Source: Ceratorhiza oryzae-sativae (taxonomy: Eukaryota > Basidiomycota > Agaricomycetes > Cantharellales > Ceratobasidiaceae). From it: DNA of 12,020 nucleotides. The notes beneath the pieces are model-generated. The model made no database searches. It was not told the origin of the DNA and saw nothing but the letters and a program-made list of their open reading frames with translations. The position numbers were made by a program, and so were the translations under genes. The DNA lies in NCBI GenBank assembly GCA_030998015.1, contig JARWMV010000222.1, positions 1 through 12,020 of the forward strand, written 5' to 3'. Each line of letters opens with the position of its first letter. Position 1 is the stretch's first letter. This document shows positions 1-6,162 of this stretch, one piece after another.

Positions 1-97
1 GCCAGGGCCGCCTTGGCTTGATTATTGACCTTAAGGTCAATATGAGCCAAGCTTGCTTGGCTTAAGCCAAGGCGTTCGCAGGCGTGCACGGGTCATA
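1..97 (-). repeat. Z composite palindrome, copy 1 (cut by window edge)
   Basis: This is nearly identical to the end of the Z modules at 1739-1995 and 7190-7446, and it runs off the left edge. It contains the TTGACCTTAAGGTCAA palindrome, the CGCCTTGGC/GCCAAGGCG stem and the outer GGCGTGC strand. It interrupts the last codons of the U1 endonuclease at ATATG, the same short target used by both complete Z copies. Confidence 0.85.
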
Positions 98-273
98 TTT
101 GACACTATTTCTTGTATTCTACTTAAACCATCCTCGGTTAAATGGTCTTTGTTTTTAACTAAAGAGATTATTTCAGAGAAATCTGCGAAATCTAAACTTT
201 TAATTCCTTGTACTTGATAATTATTAAAAAATGGAATAATGACATTTGCAATGTCAGATAATTTTCTTACAGC

Positions 274-445
274 CCGCGCGCGTTAGTTGCTGGTGGGACT
301 TGTCCCACCAACCAACGTGAGCAATCGCAACCGTTTGCGATTGCTAGTGCGCGGCATAATATCGATATTTAGCCGCCGGCTGAAAATGACGAACGGTCGT
401 CATTTTCTACGAGGGAATCTTTAGGATTCCCTCTAACGCCGGCGG
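274..445 (-). mobile_element. twin-Y element, copy A (172 bp)
   Basis: It has the same architecture as copy D and lies in reverse orientation on the plus strand. It interrupts the second half of U1 between ...NYKDRP and VRKLSDI. CTGT occurs next to the left end and one base beyond the right end (on the minus strand), a possible 4-bp direct repeat. Most other copies show no such repeat, so this may be chance. Confidence 0.93.
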
Positions 446-809
446 ACAGGTCTATCTTTATAATTAAAAATTACTCCACAGTCGAAAAATTTGGCTAGAT
501 TTTCAATCAAATCAGTATCTCTGGAATTTAATCCCACTGAAAAGCCAGGATCGACTCTATAACCTATTTTGTGTTTACTATCTTTGCTTACATGAGCAAA
601 GAAAGATCCGTCACCGGACACGAAACCTGCAACCCATAAAGGATTCAACTCTTCGGTAACTCTGACGATTTCTCTGTCTAAAATCACACTGCTACAAGAT
701 TCAGCTTGAGATTCATTTAATATGTTAGCCAGTTCTGTTGTTAATCCTAAATTCAATTTGGATTTAAGAATTAAAATTCTAATAAATCCTTACCTGTTTA
801 AGTGTTCTT

Positions 810-981
810 CCGCGCGCGTTAGTTGCTGGTGGGACTTGTCCCACCAACCAACGTGAGCAATCGCAACCGTTTGCGATTGCTAGTGCGCGGCATAATATCG
901 ATATTTAGCCGCCGGCTGAAAATGACGAACGGTCGTCATTTTCTACGAGGGAATCTTTAGGATTCCCTCTAACGCCGGCGG
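810..981 (-). mobile_element. twin-Y element, copy B (172 bp)
   Basis: Full-length copy matching A over its whole length. It splits U1 between the two LAGLIDADG halves, after FNLFSSIVEL and before EHLNR. The reading frame does not rejoin exactly across it. No convincing target duplication is visible. Confidence 0.93.
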
Positions 982-1105
982 AGTTCAACTATTGAACTAA
1001 ATAAATTAAAATCAACTCGTTTTTGAGTCATTAAAATGAATTCTTTGAAATGAGGAATTATTATTTCATTTAAATCTTTAACTCTAGTTACAACATATTG
1101 TACCC

Positions 1106-1277
1106 CCGCGCGCGTTAGTTGCTGGTGGGACTTGTCCCACCAACCAACGTGAGCAATCGCAACCGTTTGCGATTGCTAGTGCGCGGCATAATATCGATAT
1201 TTAGCCGCCGGCTGAAAATGACGAACGGTCGTCATTTTCTACGAGGGAATCTTTAGGATTCCCTCTAACGCCGGCGG
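1106..1277 (-). mobile_element. twin-Y element, copy C (172 bp)
   Basis: Full-length copy interrupting U1 after GRIKIDK and before VQYVVTRV. Extra G residues at the GCGCGG end (minus strand) make the exact boundary ambiguous and leave a one-base frame difference on removal. Confidence 0.93.
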
Positions 1278-1738
1278 ACTTTATCTATTTTTATTCGCCC
1301 TACTTCATTAAAAAATGATTTTATTCTCAATAAAATATCTAAATCTTTTATGTGCAATGCAATAGAAAAAGTAGGCTGTAATTCCCATCCTATTTTTAAT
1401 TTATCATTTTTATGACATGAAACTGAAAATGAGGATTCTGCGTCTGAGAAACCTGTTACGAACCAAGGGTCTAGTGTATTATGAGAATTAGTAGTATAAT
1501 TTGATATAGCCCTTTTATTAATATGGTTCTTGTATTTATTATTGGTCATTAGAAAGACCCTAGCAAACAAACCCAAGAAACGGTTTTCCCCTATTAGTTC
1601 ATTGTACATTTTACCTACGATATTTAGTGTCCAATAGTATAAACCTGCAAATAGAGCAGATGCTGCTCCCATTGATGAAATAACTTGTTTAGTGTTTGTT
1701 GTTAACAGCCACATATTCTTTTATTGGCTATTTATTTT

Positions 1739-1995
1739 CATACCCCCGCGTAGGGTCAACCAGCATTGTATTTATATATAAATACATGCTGTTGACCCGA
1801 GGGGTATGGTTATCGAGGCCGCGTTCGCGGCGAGGTATTGCGAGGTACCCTGGAACTTTAAGTTCCAGGGTACCTCGGAATCAGACGCCGCGCGCACGCC
1901 AGGGCCGCCTTGGCTTGATTATTGACCTTAAGGTCAATATGAGCCAAGCTTGCTTGGCTTAAGCCAAGGCGTTCGCAGGCGTGCACGGGTCATAT
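1739..1995 (-). mobile_element. Z composite palindromic element, copy 2 (257 bp)
   Basis: Near-identical to 7190-7446. In plus-strand order it holds: a long hairpin CATACCCC...GGGGTATG (1739-1808) with a TATTTATATATAAATA tip; a GCCGCGTTCGCGGC hairpin; the perfect 17-bp-arm palindrome at 1841-1875 (GAGGTACCCTGGAACTT); and a GCACGCC/GGCGTGC stem enclosing further hairpins. On the minus strand it is flanked by ATATG on one side and TATG on the other. It separates the U1 leader from the U1 start region, and joining the flanks gives a leader that aligns with the U2 leader. Confidence 0.85.
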
Positions 1996-2040
1996 TGACG
2001 CTGGTGCTGAAAAGCTTTCTGGTTGTTTTTATCTCTTTTA
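1996..2040 (-). promoter_or_regulatory. leader repeat upstream of U1
   Basis: On the minus strand, AAAGCTTTTCAGCACCAG is followed by CGTCAAT, preceded by AAAAGAGA. Almost the same stretch lies at 5781-5824 upstream of U2. Both copies precede degenerate cox1 N-terminal coding sequence, so I infer that this is the captured 5' leader of cox1. The authentic cox1 5' end is outside the window, so this is untested. Confidence 0.6.
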
Positions 2041-2046
2041 TGTAAA

Positions 2047-2073
2047 ATGGGGATAATTATTAATTATCCCCAT
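2047..2073. repeat. AT-rich hairpin downstream of cox1
   Basis: Perfect 11-bp inverted repeat ATGGGGATAAT / ATTATCCCCAT around a 5-base loop. It lies between the cox1 stop and U1, so it may be an RNA-processing or 3'-end stability structure; that role is inferred from position only. Confidence 0.6.
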
Positions 2074-2379
2074 ATTTCCTCTTAATATGTGCCAACTTCA
2101 TAAATCCTTGATGATCAGGTGGTAGTTAAATAACCAGACATAAAATCCCACTACATTTTGGAATTCGTCAATCCAACAGGCATTACAGCTAAAGGTATTA
2201 AGGTCTAAAGGGGTTCTTAACTTAATCGAGTGATTTGGACACAATTCCTCGGCCAAGCCGAGAAAATTATGCCATTTTTACCATTTTGATCTGGGCATTT
2301 AACTTATAGAGGAAGAATTTTCCTGTAAACTGCTGTGCAGGCCTGGGCAGCTGCATAGCGTGCTGCGAACATGCTATAT
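2074..2379 (-). other. cox1 3' flank, no gene recognised
   Basis: About 300 bases follow the cox1 TAA. I found no tRNA cloverleaf, no credible ORF and no twin-Y copy. A small CTCGG/CCGAG hairpin lies at 2248-2262, and a GC-rich patch with GCAGCTGC-type inverted motifs at about 2330-2370, immediately after the stop codon. It is probably the 3' untranslated region and spacer. Confidence 0.5.
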
Positions 2380-2862
2380 TTAAGATTGCACGGGTAACAT
2401 ATTAAATGCGTGGAATGGTGTTGGACTAGCCAATGCCCATTCTAATGAACTAGCTACTTGAGATTCGTTATTAAATTCTTGACTTGAAGTAAAGTAAGAA
2501 GGGATTGCCCATGGGTTGTTTGCGACTACTTTACCATTTACGAATGTATCGTAAATAATATAACCAAATAGAACTGTAGAGAAAACAGATATGATTGATC
2601 CATAACTTGAAATCGCATTCCAGGCGGAAAATGCATCTGGGTAATCAGGGATTCTTCGTGGCATTCCAGCAAGGCCTAGGAAATGTTGAGGAAAAAATGT
2701 TAAATTAACCCCCGAGAACATTGTCCAGAAATGGATTTTTCCTAGTAGTTCATTATATGTTTTACCTATGATTTTAGGTGTCCAATAGTAGAAACCTGCA
2801 AATAGGGCGAATACTGCCCCCATTGATAGAACGTAGTGGAAGTGTGCTACCACATAGTATGT
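2380..2862 (-). CDS. cox1: cytochrome c oxidase subunit I, last exon (exon d)
   Basis: This is the C-terminal 160 residues of COX1, the catalytic subunit of respiratory complex IV in the inner mitochondrial membrane. The exon opens with ACA TAC TAT GTG, giving [15 protein letters not shown], which includes the two adjacent metal-ligand histidines (HFH). It continues through the conserved [36 protein letters not shown] and SYGSIISV, and ends in LPVQS with a TAA stop. The 5' boundary was set by reading D|TYYVV across the junction with exon c: exon c ends in T and the intron ends in G, as group I introns require. The sequence is intact and conserved, in contrast to the decayed cox1 copy in U1. 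Codon use is AT-rich and tryptophan is TGG. Confidence 0.97.
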   Translation of the reverse strand, partial: TYYVVAHFHYVLSMGAVFALFAGFYYWTPKIIGKTYNELLGKIHFWTMFSGVNLTFFPQHFLGLAGMPRRIPDYPDAFSAWNAISSYGSIISVFSTVLFGYIIYDTFVNGKVVANNPWAIPSYFTSSQEFNNESQVASSLEWALASPTPFHAFNMLPVQS

Positions 2863-3244
2863 CTTTTTGATTTATTCGAGTATTTGACTACTCTAGGGTT
2901 GCTATCCTTACGGATAGGATCGGACCATATTTTACAAGAAATGTAGACGGATCATTCATTTCTTGTTGTCACGTGTGGCCTCTACGGAGTCCTTAATTTT
3001 CCCAATTAGAGCTCTTACTAGAGTTCGGGAAATTAAGGTTCCCACGGTATTATCTGACAATTGTACCAACTGTTCTACGCTCTCAATAGAACATTGTAGA
3101 CTTCACCGTTAGCATTAGGATCGCGAGGTGCGACACTAATACCGGAAGAATGAACCCATTTCTCCCACAGTAACAAGACAACACGACACATACTTATTCG
3201 AAATAATCTTTCGATCGATCTTTGAAAACCTTACTATCCATTAC
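2863..3244 (-). ncRNA. 3' catalytic core of group I intron iD
   Basis: On the minus strand, AATATGGTCCG (2921-2931) matches the conserved S segment (3' strand of P7). It is followed by a CTATCC-GTAA-GGATAG hairpin (2903-2918) with a GNRA loop, as expected for P9. The GTAGAGGCCA segment (about 2975-2988) is shared with intron iB, suggesting that the two ribozymes belong to the same subgroup. Helix assignments P3-P8 were not completed by hand. Confidence 0.65.
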
Positions 3245-3416
3245 CCGCCGGCGTTAGAGGGAATCCTAAAGATTCCCTCGTAGAAAATGACGACCGTTCG
3301 TCATTTTCAGCCGGCGGCTAAATATCGATATTATGCCGCGCACTAGCAATCGCAAACGGTTGCGATTGCTCACGTTGGTTGGTGGGACAAGTCCCACCAG
3401 CAACTAACGCGCGCGG
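3245..3416 (+). mobile_element. twin-Y element, copy D (172 bp, type copy)
   Basis: First Y: closing stem CCGCCGGC (3245-3252) with GCCGGCGG (3310-3317), enclosing arm a GAGGGAATC/GATTCCCTC (3257-3279) and arm b GAAAATGACGA/TCGTCATTTTC (3283-3308). Linker: the perfect 12-bp palindrome AATATCGATATT (3321-3332). Second Y: closing stem CCGCGC (3336-3341) with GCGCGG (3411-3416), enclosing arm c AGCAATCGCAA/TTGCGATTGCT (3345-3370) and arm d GTTGGTTGGTGGGAC/GTCCCACCAGCAAC (3374-3404). There is no ORF. It is the one copy that lies outside HEG coding sequence, in the intron iD core region, flanked by ATTAC and GCTAAT. Confidence 0.95.
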
Positions 3417-3670
3417 GCTAATTGATAATATTTAGAGCCTTGGAGTAGATTTGTACAATGATCAATGACTCGTCCAGTCCCAGCAGCACTAGCTACAGAG
3501 AATTCATAAAGAGGATAACCACTTACTTTCCCAGTTTTGTTGGAAATAGTAAGATGATGAAACAGCAAGCGGCAAATGTAAACTAAAGACCTAATTTATA
3601 CATCATCATTCGTGGCATTTTTGGTGCACAGATTTTTTGCAAAATAGGCAATGATTTTCTCGGAATAGAT

Positions 3671-3842
3671 CCGCCGGCGTTAGAGGGAATCTGAAAGATT
3701 CCCTCGTAGAAAATGACGACCGTTCGTCATTTTCAGCCGGCGGCTAAATATCGATATTATTCCGCGCACTAGCAATCGCAAACGGTTGCGATTGCTTACG
3801 TTGGTTGGTGGGACAAGTCCCACCAGCAACTAACGCGCGCGG
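3671..3842 (+). mobile_element. twin-Y element, copy E (172 bp)
   Basis: Inserted in U2 near its C-terminus, between VVYQTRKG and SIPRKSLP. It differs from D in the arm a loop (CTGAAA in place of CCTAAA, shared only with copy I), has a T for G before the second Y, and TTACG for TCACG. Stems are unaffected. Confidence 0.93.
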
Positions 3843-3920
3843 ACCTTTTCTAGTTTGGTAAACAACACATTCTAGGTCCCAATTACTATTCATAGCTTTA
3901 ACTAAAAGATCTACCTCTTC

Positions 3921-4055
3921 CCCTCCGCGCTCTTTGATCGCCCGCAGGGCGGCCTAAGCGCGGAGGGCTCAACTAATCGATGATTTGCGAAGGCAAATCT
4001 ACACCCTGCCTAGAGAACTGCGCTTTAGCGCACGTCTTGGCAGGGGTATCGATTA
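3921..4055 (+). repeat. X module, copy 1 (hairpin plus three-way-junction foldback)
   Basis: It consists of a CCCTCCGCGC/GCGCGGAGGG hairpin (3921-3967) with an inner CGCCCGCAGGGCG, then a Y-shaped foldback. The Y has closing stem TAATCGAT (3974-3981)/ATCGATTA (4048-4055), arm 1 GATTTGC-GCAAATC, and arm 2 CCCTGCC...GGCAGGG with inner TGCGC-GCGCA. It interrupts U2 between LNTQSFT and EEVDLLV. An inverted, near-identical copy lies at 9084-9219 in the GIY-YIG gene. Confidence 0.85.
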
Positions 4056-4165
4056 GCTGGGTTTAGTAAAACTTTGTGTATTAAGAGTGACTCTTTGACT
4101 TATTTTGTTATAATCCCCGTCGTCGCAAATTAAAAAGGCCAAACCAATAGGTGTCAATAATTCTC

Positions 4166-4337
4166 CCCCCGGCGTTAGAGGGAATCCTAAAGATTCCCTC
4201 GTAGAAAATGACGACCGTTCGTCATTTTCAGCCGGCGGCTAAATATCGATATTATGCCGCGCACTAGCAATCGCAAACGGTTGCGATTGCTCACGTTGGT
4301 TGGTGGGACAAGTCCCACCAGCAACTAACGCGCGCGG
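4166..4337 (+). mobile_element. twin-Y element, copy F (172 bp)
   Basis: Inserted in U2 between GRKIVP and ELLTPIGLAF. The first stem reads CCCCCGGC, with one substitution that breaks a pair. Exact removal joins C to GA as an Arg codon and keeps the frame, with no target duplication. Confidence 0.94.
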
Positions 4338-4379
4338 GTGGAACAATTTTTCTACCATCTTGGTAAAATAGATCGTAAT

Positions 4380-4509
4380 AATGCCCCCGCTCTATCGGCT
4401 AAAATCTTAGGTGTAACCCAAGATTTCAGCCGCCCTGCCTAGAGAACTGCGCTTTAGCGCACGTCTTGGCAGGGGTAATAGAGCGGAGGGTCAACGACCC
4501 GTGGGCATT
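4380..4509 (+). repeat. nested foldback cluster with CCCTGCC arm
   Basis: The outer stem is AATGCCC (4380-4386)/GGGCATT (4503-4509). It encloses a GGGTcaacgACCC hairpin (4489-4501) and a Y with closing stem CCGCTCTAT (4387-4395)/ATAGAGCGG (4478-4486). The arms of that Y are CGGCT...AGCCG with inner ATCTT/AAGAT (about 4396-4432) and the recurrent CCCTGCC/GGCAGGG arm. The first arm recurs at 8220-8263. The cluster interrupts U2 before HYYDLFYQDG. Confidence 0.8.
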
Positions 4510-4510
4510 G

Positions 4511-4593
4511 TTAACGAGGCCGCGTTCGCGGCGAGCCGCGCGCACGCCAGGGCCGCCTTGGCAAGCCAAGGCGTTCGCAGGCGTGCACGGGTC
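4511..4593 (+). repeat. short ('empty') version of Z
   Basis: It matches the GC-rich half of Z but lacks two inner segments present in the full Z copies: the GTATTGCGAGGTACC...GGAATCAG palindrome, and the TTGATTATTGACC...GCTT stretch in the loop of CGCCTTGGC/GCCAAGGCG. In this copy the latter stem closes directly on a 2-base AA loop. It abuts twin-Y copy G. Confidence 0.85.
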
Positions 4594-4815
4594 CCGCCGG
4601 CGTTAGAGGGAATCCTCAGATGAGGTAGCCTTGACCATGAGTCTCATGGTCCAGGCTACCTCCCATAAAGATTCCCTCGTAGAAAATGACGACCGTTCGT
4701 CATTTTCAGCCGGCGGCTAAATATCGATATTATGCCGCGCACTAGCAATCGCAAACGGTTGCGATTGCTCACGTTGGTTGGTGGGACAAGTCCCACCAGC
4801 AACTAACGCGCGCGG
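4594..4815 (+). mobile_element. twin-Y element, copy G (222 bp, with nested palindrome)
   Basis: A 172-bp twin-Y with an additional 50 bp in the tip loop of arm a. It interrupts U2 after the FSLPC segment and lies next to the short Z. The same extra 50 bp at the same position occur in copies H and K. Confidence 0.94.
4617..4666. repeat. 50-bp palindrome nested in copy G
   Basis: Arms GAGGTAGCCT / AGGCTACCTC continue into GACCATGAG / CTCATGGTC, with one T-C mismatch and a single T at the centre. It sits between CT and AAA of the arm a loop. Identical insertions are at 4976-5025 and, reversed, at 7996-8045. Confidence 0.92.
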
Positions 4816-4952
4816 AAGCAGGGTAATGAAAAAGTAGTAAAGTAAATAGAACTATACTCTTTGCCAGTTATTTTGTTTGCTTTTCGGTTAATTATTTTGG
4901 GCTCTTGTCGACAATAATCTTGGAATTTATCCCAAAGGTAGTTTAGATAGTC

Positions 4953-5174
4953 CCGCCGGCGTTAGAGGGAATCCTCAGATGAGGTAGCCTTGACCATGAG
5001 TCTCATGGTCCAGGCTACCTCCCATAAAGATTCCCTCGTAGAAAATGACGACCGTTCGTCATTTTCAGCCGGCGGCTAAATATCGATATTATGCCGCGCA
5101 CTAGCAATCGCAAACGGTTGCGATTGCTCACGTTGGTTGGTGGGACAAGTCCCACCAGCAACTAACGCGCGCGG
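4953..5174 (+). mobile_element. twin-Y element, copy H (222 bp, nested palindrome at 4976-5025)
   Basis: Inserted in U2 between INARLRFLQST and DYLNYLWDKF. Exact excision of 222 bp joins ACT to GAC and leaves the LAGLIDADG_2 frame perfectly continuous, with no target duplication. Only about 60 bp of endonuclease sequence separates it from copy I. Confidence 0.95.
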
Positions 5175-5235
5175 AGTACTTTGGAGAAATCTTAAGCGAG
5201 CATTTATTGATGTTTTTACGCAGGAACTCCTTCTC

Positions 5236-5407
5236 CCGCCGGCGTTAGAGGGAATCTGAAAGATTCCCTCGTAGAAAATGACGACCGTTCGTCATTTTCA
5301 GCCGGCGGCTAAATATCGATATTATGCCGCGCACTAGCAATCGCAAACGGTTGCGATTGCTCACGTTGGTTGGTGGGACAAGTCCCACCAGCAACTAACG
5401 CGCGCGG
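5236..5407 (+). mobile_element. twin-Y element, copy I (172 bp)
   Basis: Inserted in U2 just after LCIEKR. It sits in the exact centre of CCTTCTC|GAGAAGG, a perfect 14-bp palindrome when the element is removed. The frame is continuous after exact removal. It shares the CTGAAA loop variant with copy E. Confidence 0.95.
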
Positions 5408-5448
5408 GAGAAGGCGGTTCGTTTTTCTATGCAAAGATCACCAAGGCA

Positions 5449-5507
5449 GAGGTATTGCGAGGTAGCCTGGACCCCAGAGGTTCCAGGCTACCTCGGAATC
5501 AGGCGCC
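5449..5507. repeat. 59-bp mobile palindrome unit
   Basis: GAGGTATTGC leads into a GAGGTAGCCTGGA...TCCAGGCTACCTC hairpin (5459-5494), then GGAATCAGGCGCC. The same flanks and layout occur inside the full Z copies (1832-1889), where the arms read GAGGTACCC/GGGTACCTC, a paired G-C swap. The short Z lacks the unit. It interrupts LAGLIDADG motif 1 of U2 between DILIG and LGDL. Confidence 0.8.
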
Positions 5508-5780
5508 CTATTAATATGTCTGATAATTCCTGACTAAGTAAAAAGGCATTTTTTTGTTCAATACTTAGTTTTAATGGTTTCTGTGAGGAATCTTTATCTG
5601 TTAAAAGTTTAGGTTCCTCAACCGGTTTAACCGGAATACCGCTAGCACAGGTTAGAACAAGTGACGAAGAAAAATCTGACATACCACTAAACACTGCAAA
5701 CATTAAACCCAGAAATGTATAAAATTTGGCATTTGTTGAGAATAAAAATAGAGTCATTTTTTGTGACTACTTTAGTTCAA

Positions 5781-5824
5781 ATTGACACTGGTGCTGAAAA
5801 GCTTTTTATGTTGTTCTCTTTTAT
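5781..5824 (-). promoter_or_regulatory. leader repeat upstream of U2
   Basis: On the minus strand, AAAGCTTTTCAGCACCAG then TGTCAATTTGA, about 25 bases before the U2 ATG. It aligns with the U1 leader (1996-2040), including the downstream stretch once Z is ignored. It is likely duplicated along with the cox1 N-terminal sequence it precedes. Confidence 0.6.
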
Positions 5825-5841
5825 TTAATTTTTACTCTAGG

Positions 5842-6004
5842 GCAGCATGTACAAGTACACGCTGCTACTGACAATTGACCCCCAATGCCTTACAGCATGT
5901 TGGGGGGCAATTACCCAGGCATCCGCCCCCCAATAAGGTAATGGCCCCCCCAATACGTTGGCCCGTAGGGCCAACGCATTGGGAGGCCATTGCCTTGTTG
6001 GGGG
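5842..6004. repeat. CCCCCAA-type palindrome cluster in intron iD
   Basis: Three foldbacks in tandem: GCAGC...GCTGC (5842-5865), CCCCCAATGC...GCATGTTGGGGG (5879-5907), and a 79-bp one (5926-6004). In the last, CCCCCAATAAGG pairs with CCTTGTTGGGGG, then GGCC blocks, then ACGTTGGCCC/GGGCCAACG at the tip. Related sequences recur at 8271-8320 and 8787-8899 in the GIY-YIG gene. The next stretch (6005-6160) is GC-rich, with short inverted motifs and no ORF I can assign; it may be part of the intron core. Confidence 0.75.
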
Positions 6005-6162
6005 TCTACAGGGAGCACGCTTGAGTCAGGATGTTTTCCACTCAACCAGCCCAGCCTGCCCGCTCTAGAATAGGCTCAACTCAAGCCCAGGGGCCCAGGG
6101 AAAGCCGAGCCCATCACTGGAGTAATAAGTGGACCAAAATTTATTCCTTTACATAAAAACTA

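Larger units (their letters stand above)
94..1714 (-). pseudogene. U1: cox1-fragment/LAGLIDADG endonuclease fusion, broken by three twin-Y elements
   Basis: This is a free-standing double-motif LAGLIDADG_1 homing endonuclease remnant downstream of cox1. Its N-terminus is degenerate COX1: WLLTTNTK resembles the COX1 start (WLFSTNAK), followed by a diverged copy of exon d (ALFAGLYYWTLNIVGK against [16 protein letters not shown]). Motif 1 is DPWFVTGFSDAESSF and motif 2 is NPLWVAGFVSGDGSFF. The coding pieces are 1278-1714, 982-1105, 446-809 and 94-273, with twin-Y copies C, B and A between them and Z at the end. Piece 2 resumes with VQYVVTRVKDLNEIIIPHF, and piece 4 with VRKLSDIANVIIPFF. A TAA at 790-792 replaces a residue usually Glu in the HLTxEG region, and removing A, B or C exactly does not fully restore frame. 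I read it as a decayed gene. Splicing or bypass of the insertions is possible but unsupported. Confidence 0.8.
3583..5757 (-). pseudogene. U2: cox1 exon-1-like/LAGLIDADG_2 endonuclease fusion, broken by many palindromes
   Basis: This is a single-chain LAGLIDADG_2 homing endonuclease unit inside intron iD. It begins MTLFLFSTNAK...MFAVFSGM, a diverged COX1 N-terminus, then SIEQKNAFLLSQELSDILIG leads into motif 1 (...LGDLCIEKR). Later pieces read INARLRFLQST, DYLNYLWDKFQDYC, YYDLFYQDGRKIVP, TPIGLAFLICDDGDYNK (motif 2), LNTQSFT, EEVDLLVKAMNSNWDLECVV and SIPRKSLPILQKI, ending YKLGL with TAG at 3583-3585. Insertions, from start to stop, are the 59-bp unit, copies I, H and G, the 4380-4593 cluster, copy F, module X1 and copy E. 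Exact removal of I, H and F keeps one continuous frame; E leaves a one-base offset. About 800 nt of coding sequence remain, a normal length for the family. It is probably non-functional as DNA reads. Confidence 0.85.

Noticed and set aside
1278..1714. Possible alternative last cox1 exon (ALFAGLYYW).
   Set aside because: It lacks the HFH block and the C-terminus, is diverged at conserved residues, and lies downstream of a complete exon d with stop codon.
1696..1962. Plus-strand ORF of 88 residues.
   Set aside because: It runs through the Z palindrome and the antisense of U1; composition is palindrome-driven and there is no family resemblance.
2074..2379. A tRNA gene after cox1.
   Set aside because: I looked for acceptor and T-arm pairing on both strands and found none; a tRNAscan or ARWEN run would settle it.
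3245..3416. Each half of the twin-Y element looks tRNA-like (cloverleaf with missing arm).
   Set aside because: There is no anticodon arm with 7-base loop, no TPsiC-like loop and no acceptor layout; the arms end in 2- to 5-base loops.
3245..5407. Regularly repeated units with unique intervals resemble a CRISPR array.
   Set aside because: The repeats are 172-222 bp, and the unique intervals are consecutive pieces of one endonuclease gene, not spacers.
5488..5757. Possible authentic cox1 exon 1 (LFSTNAK...FSGM).
   Set aside because: It lies between exons c and d, is strongly diverged, and is fused to an endonuclease; a real N-terminal exon must be upstream of 12020.
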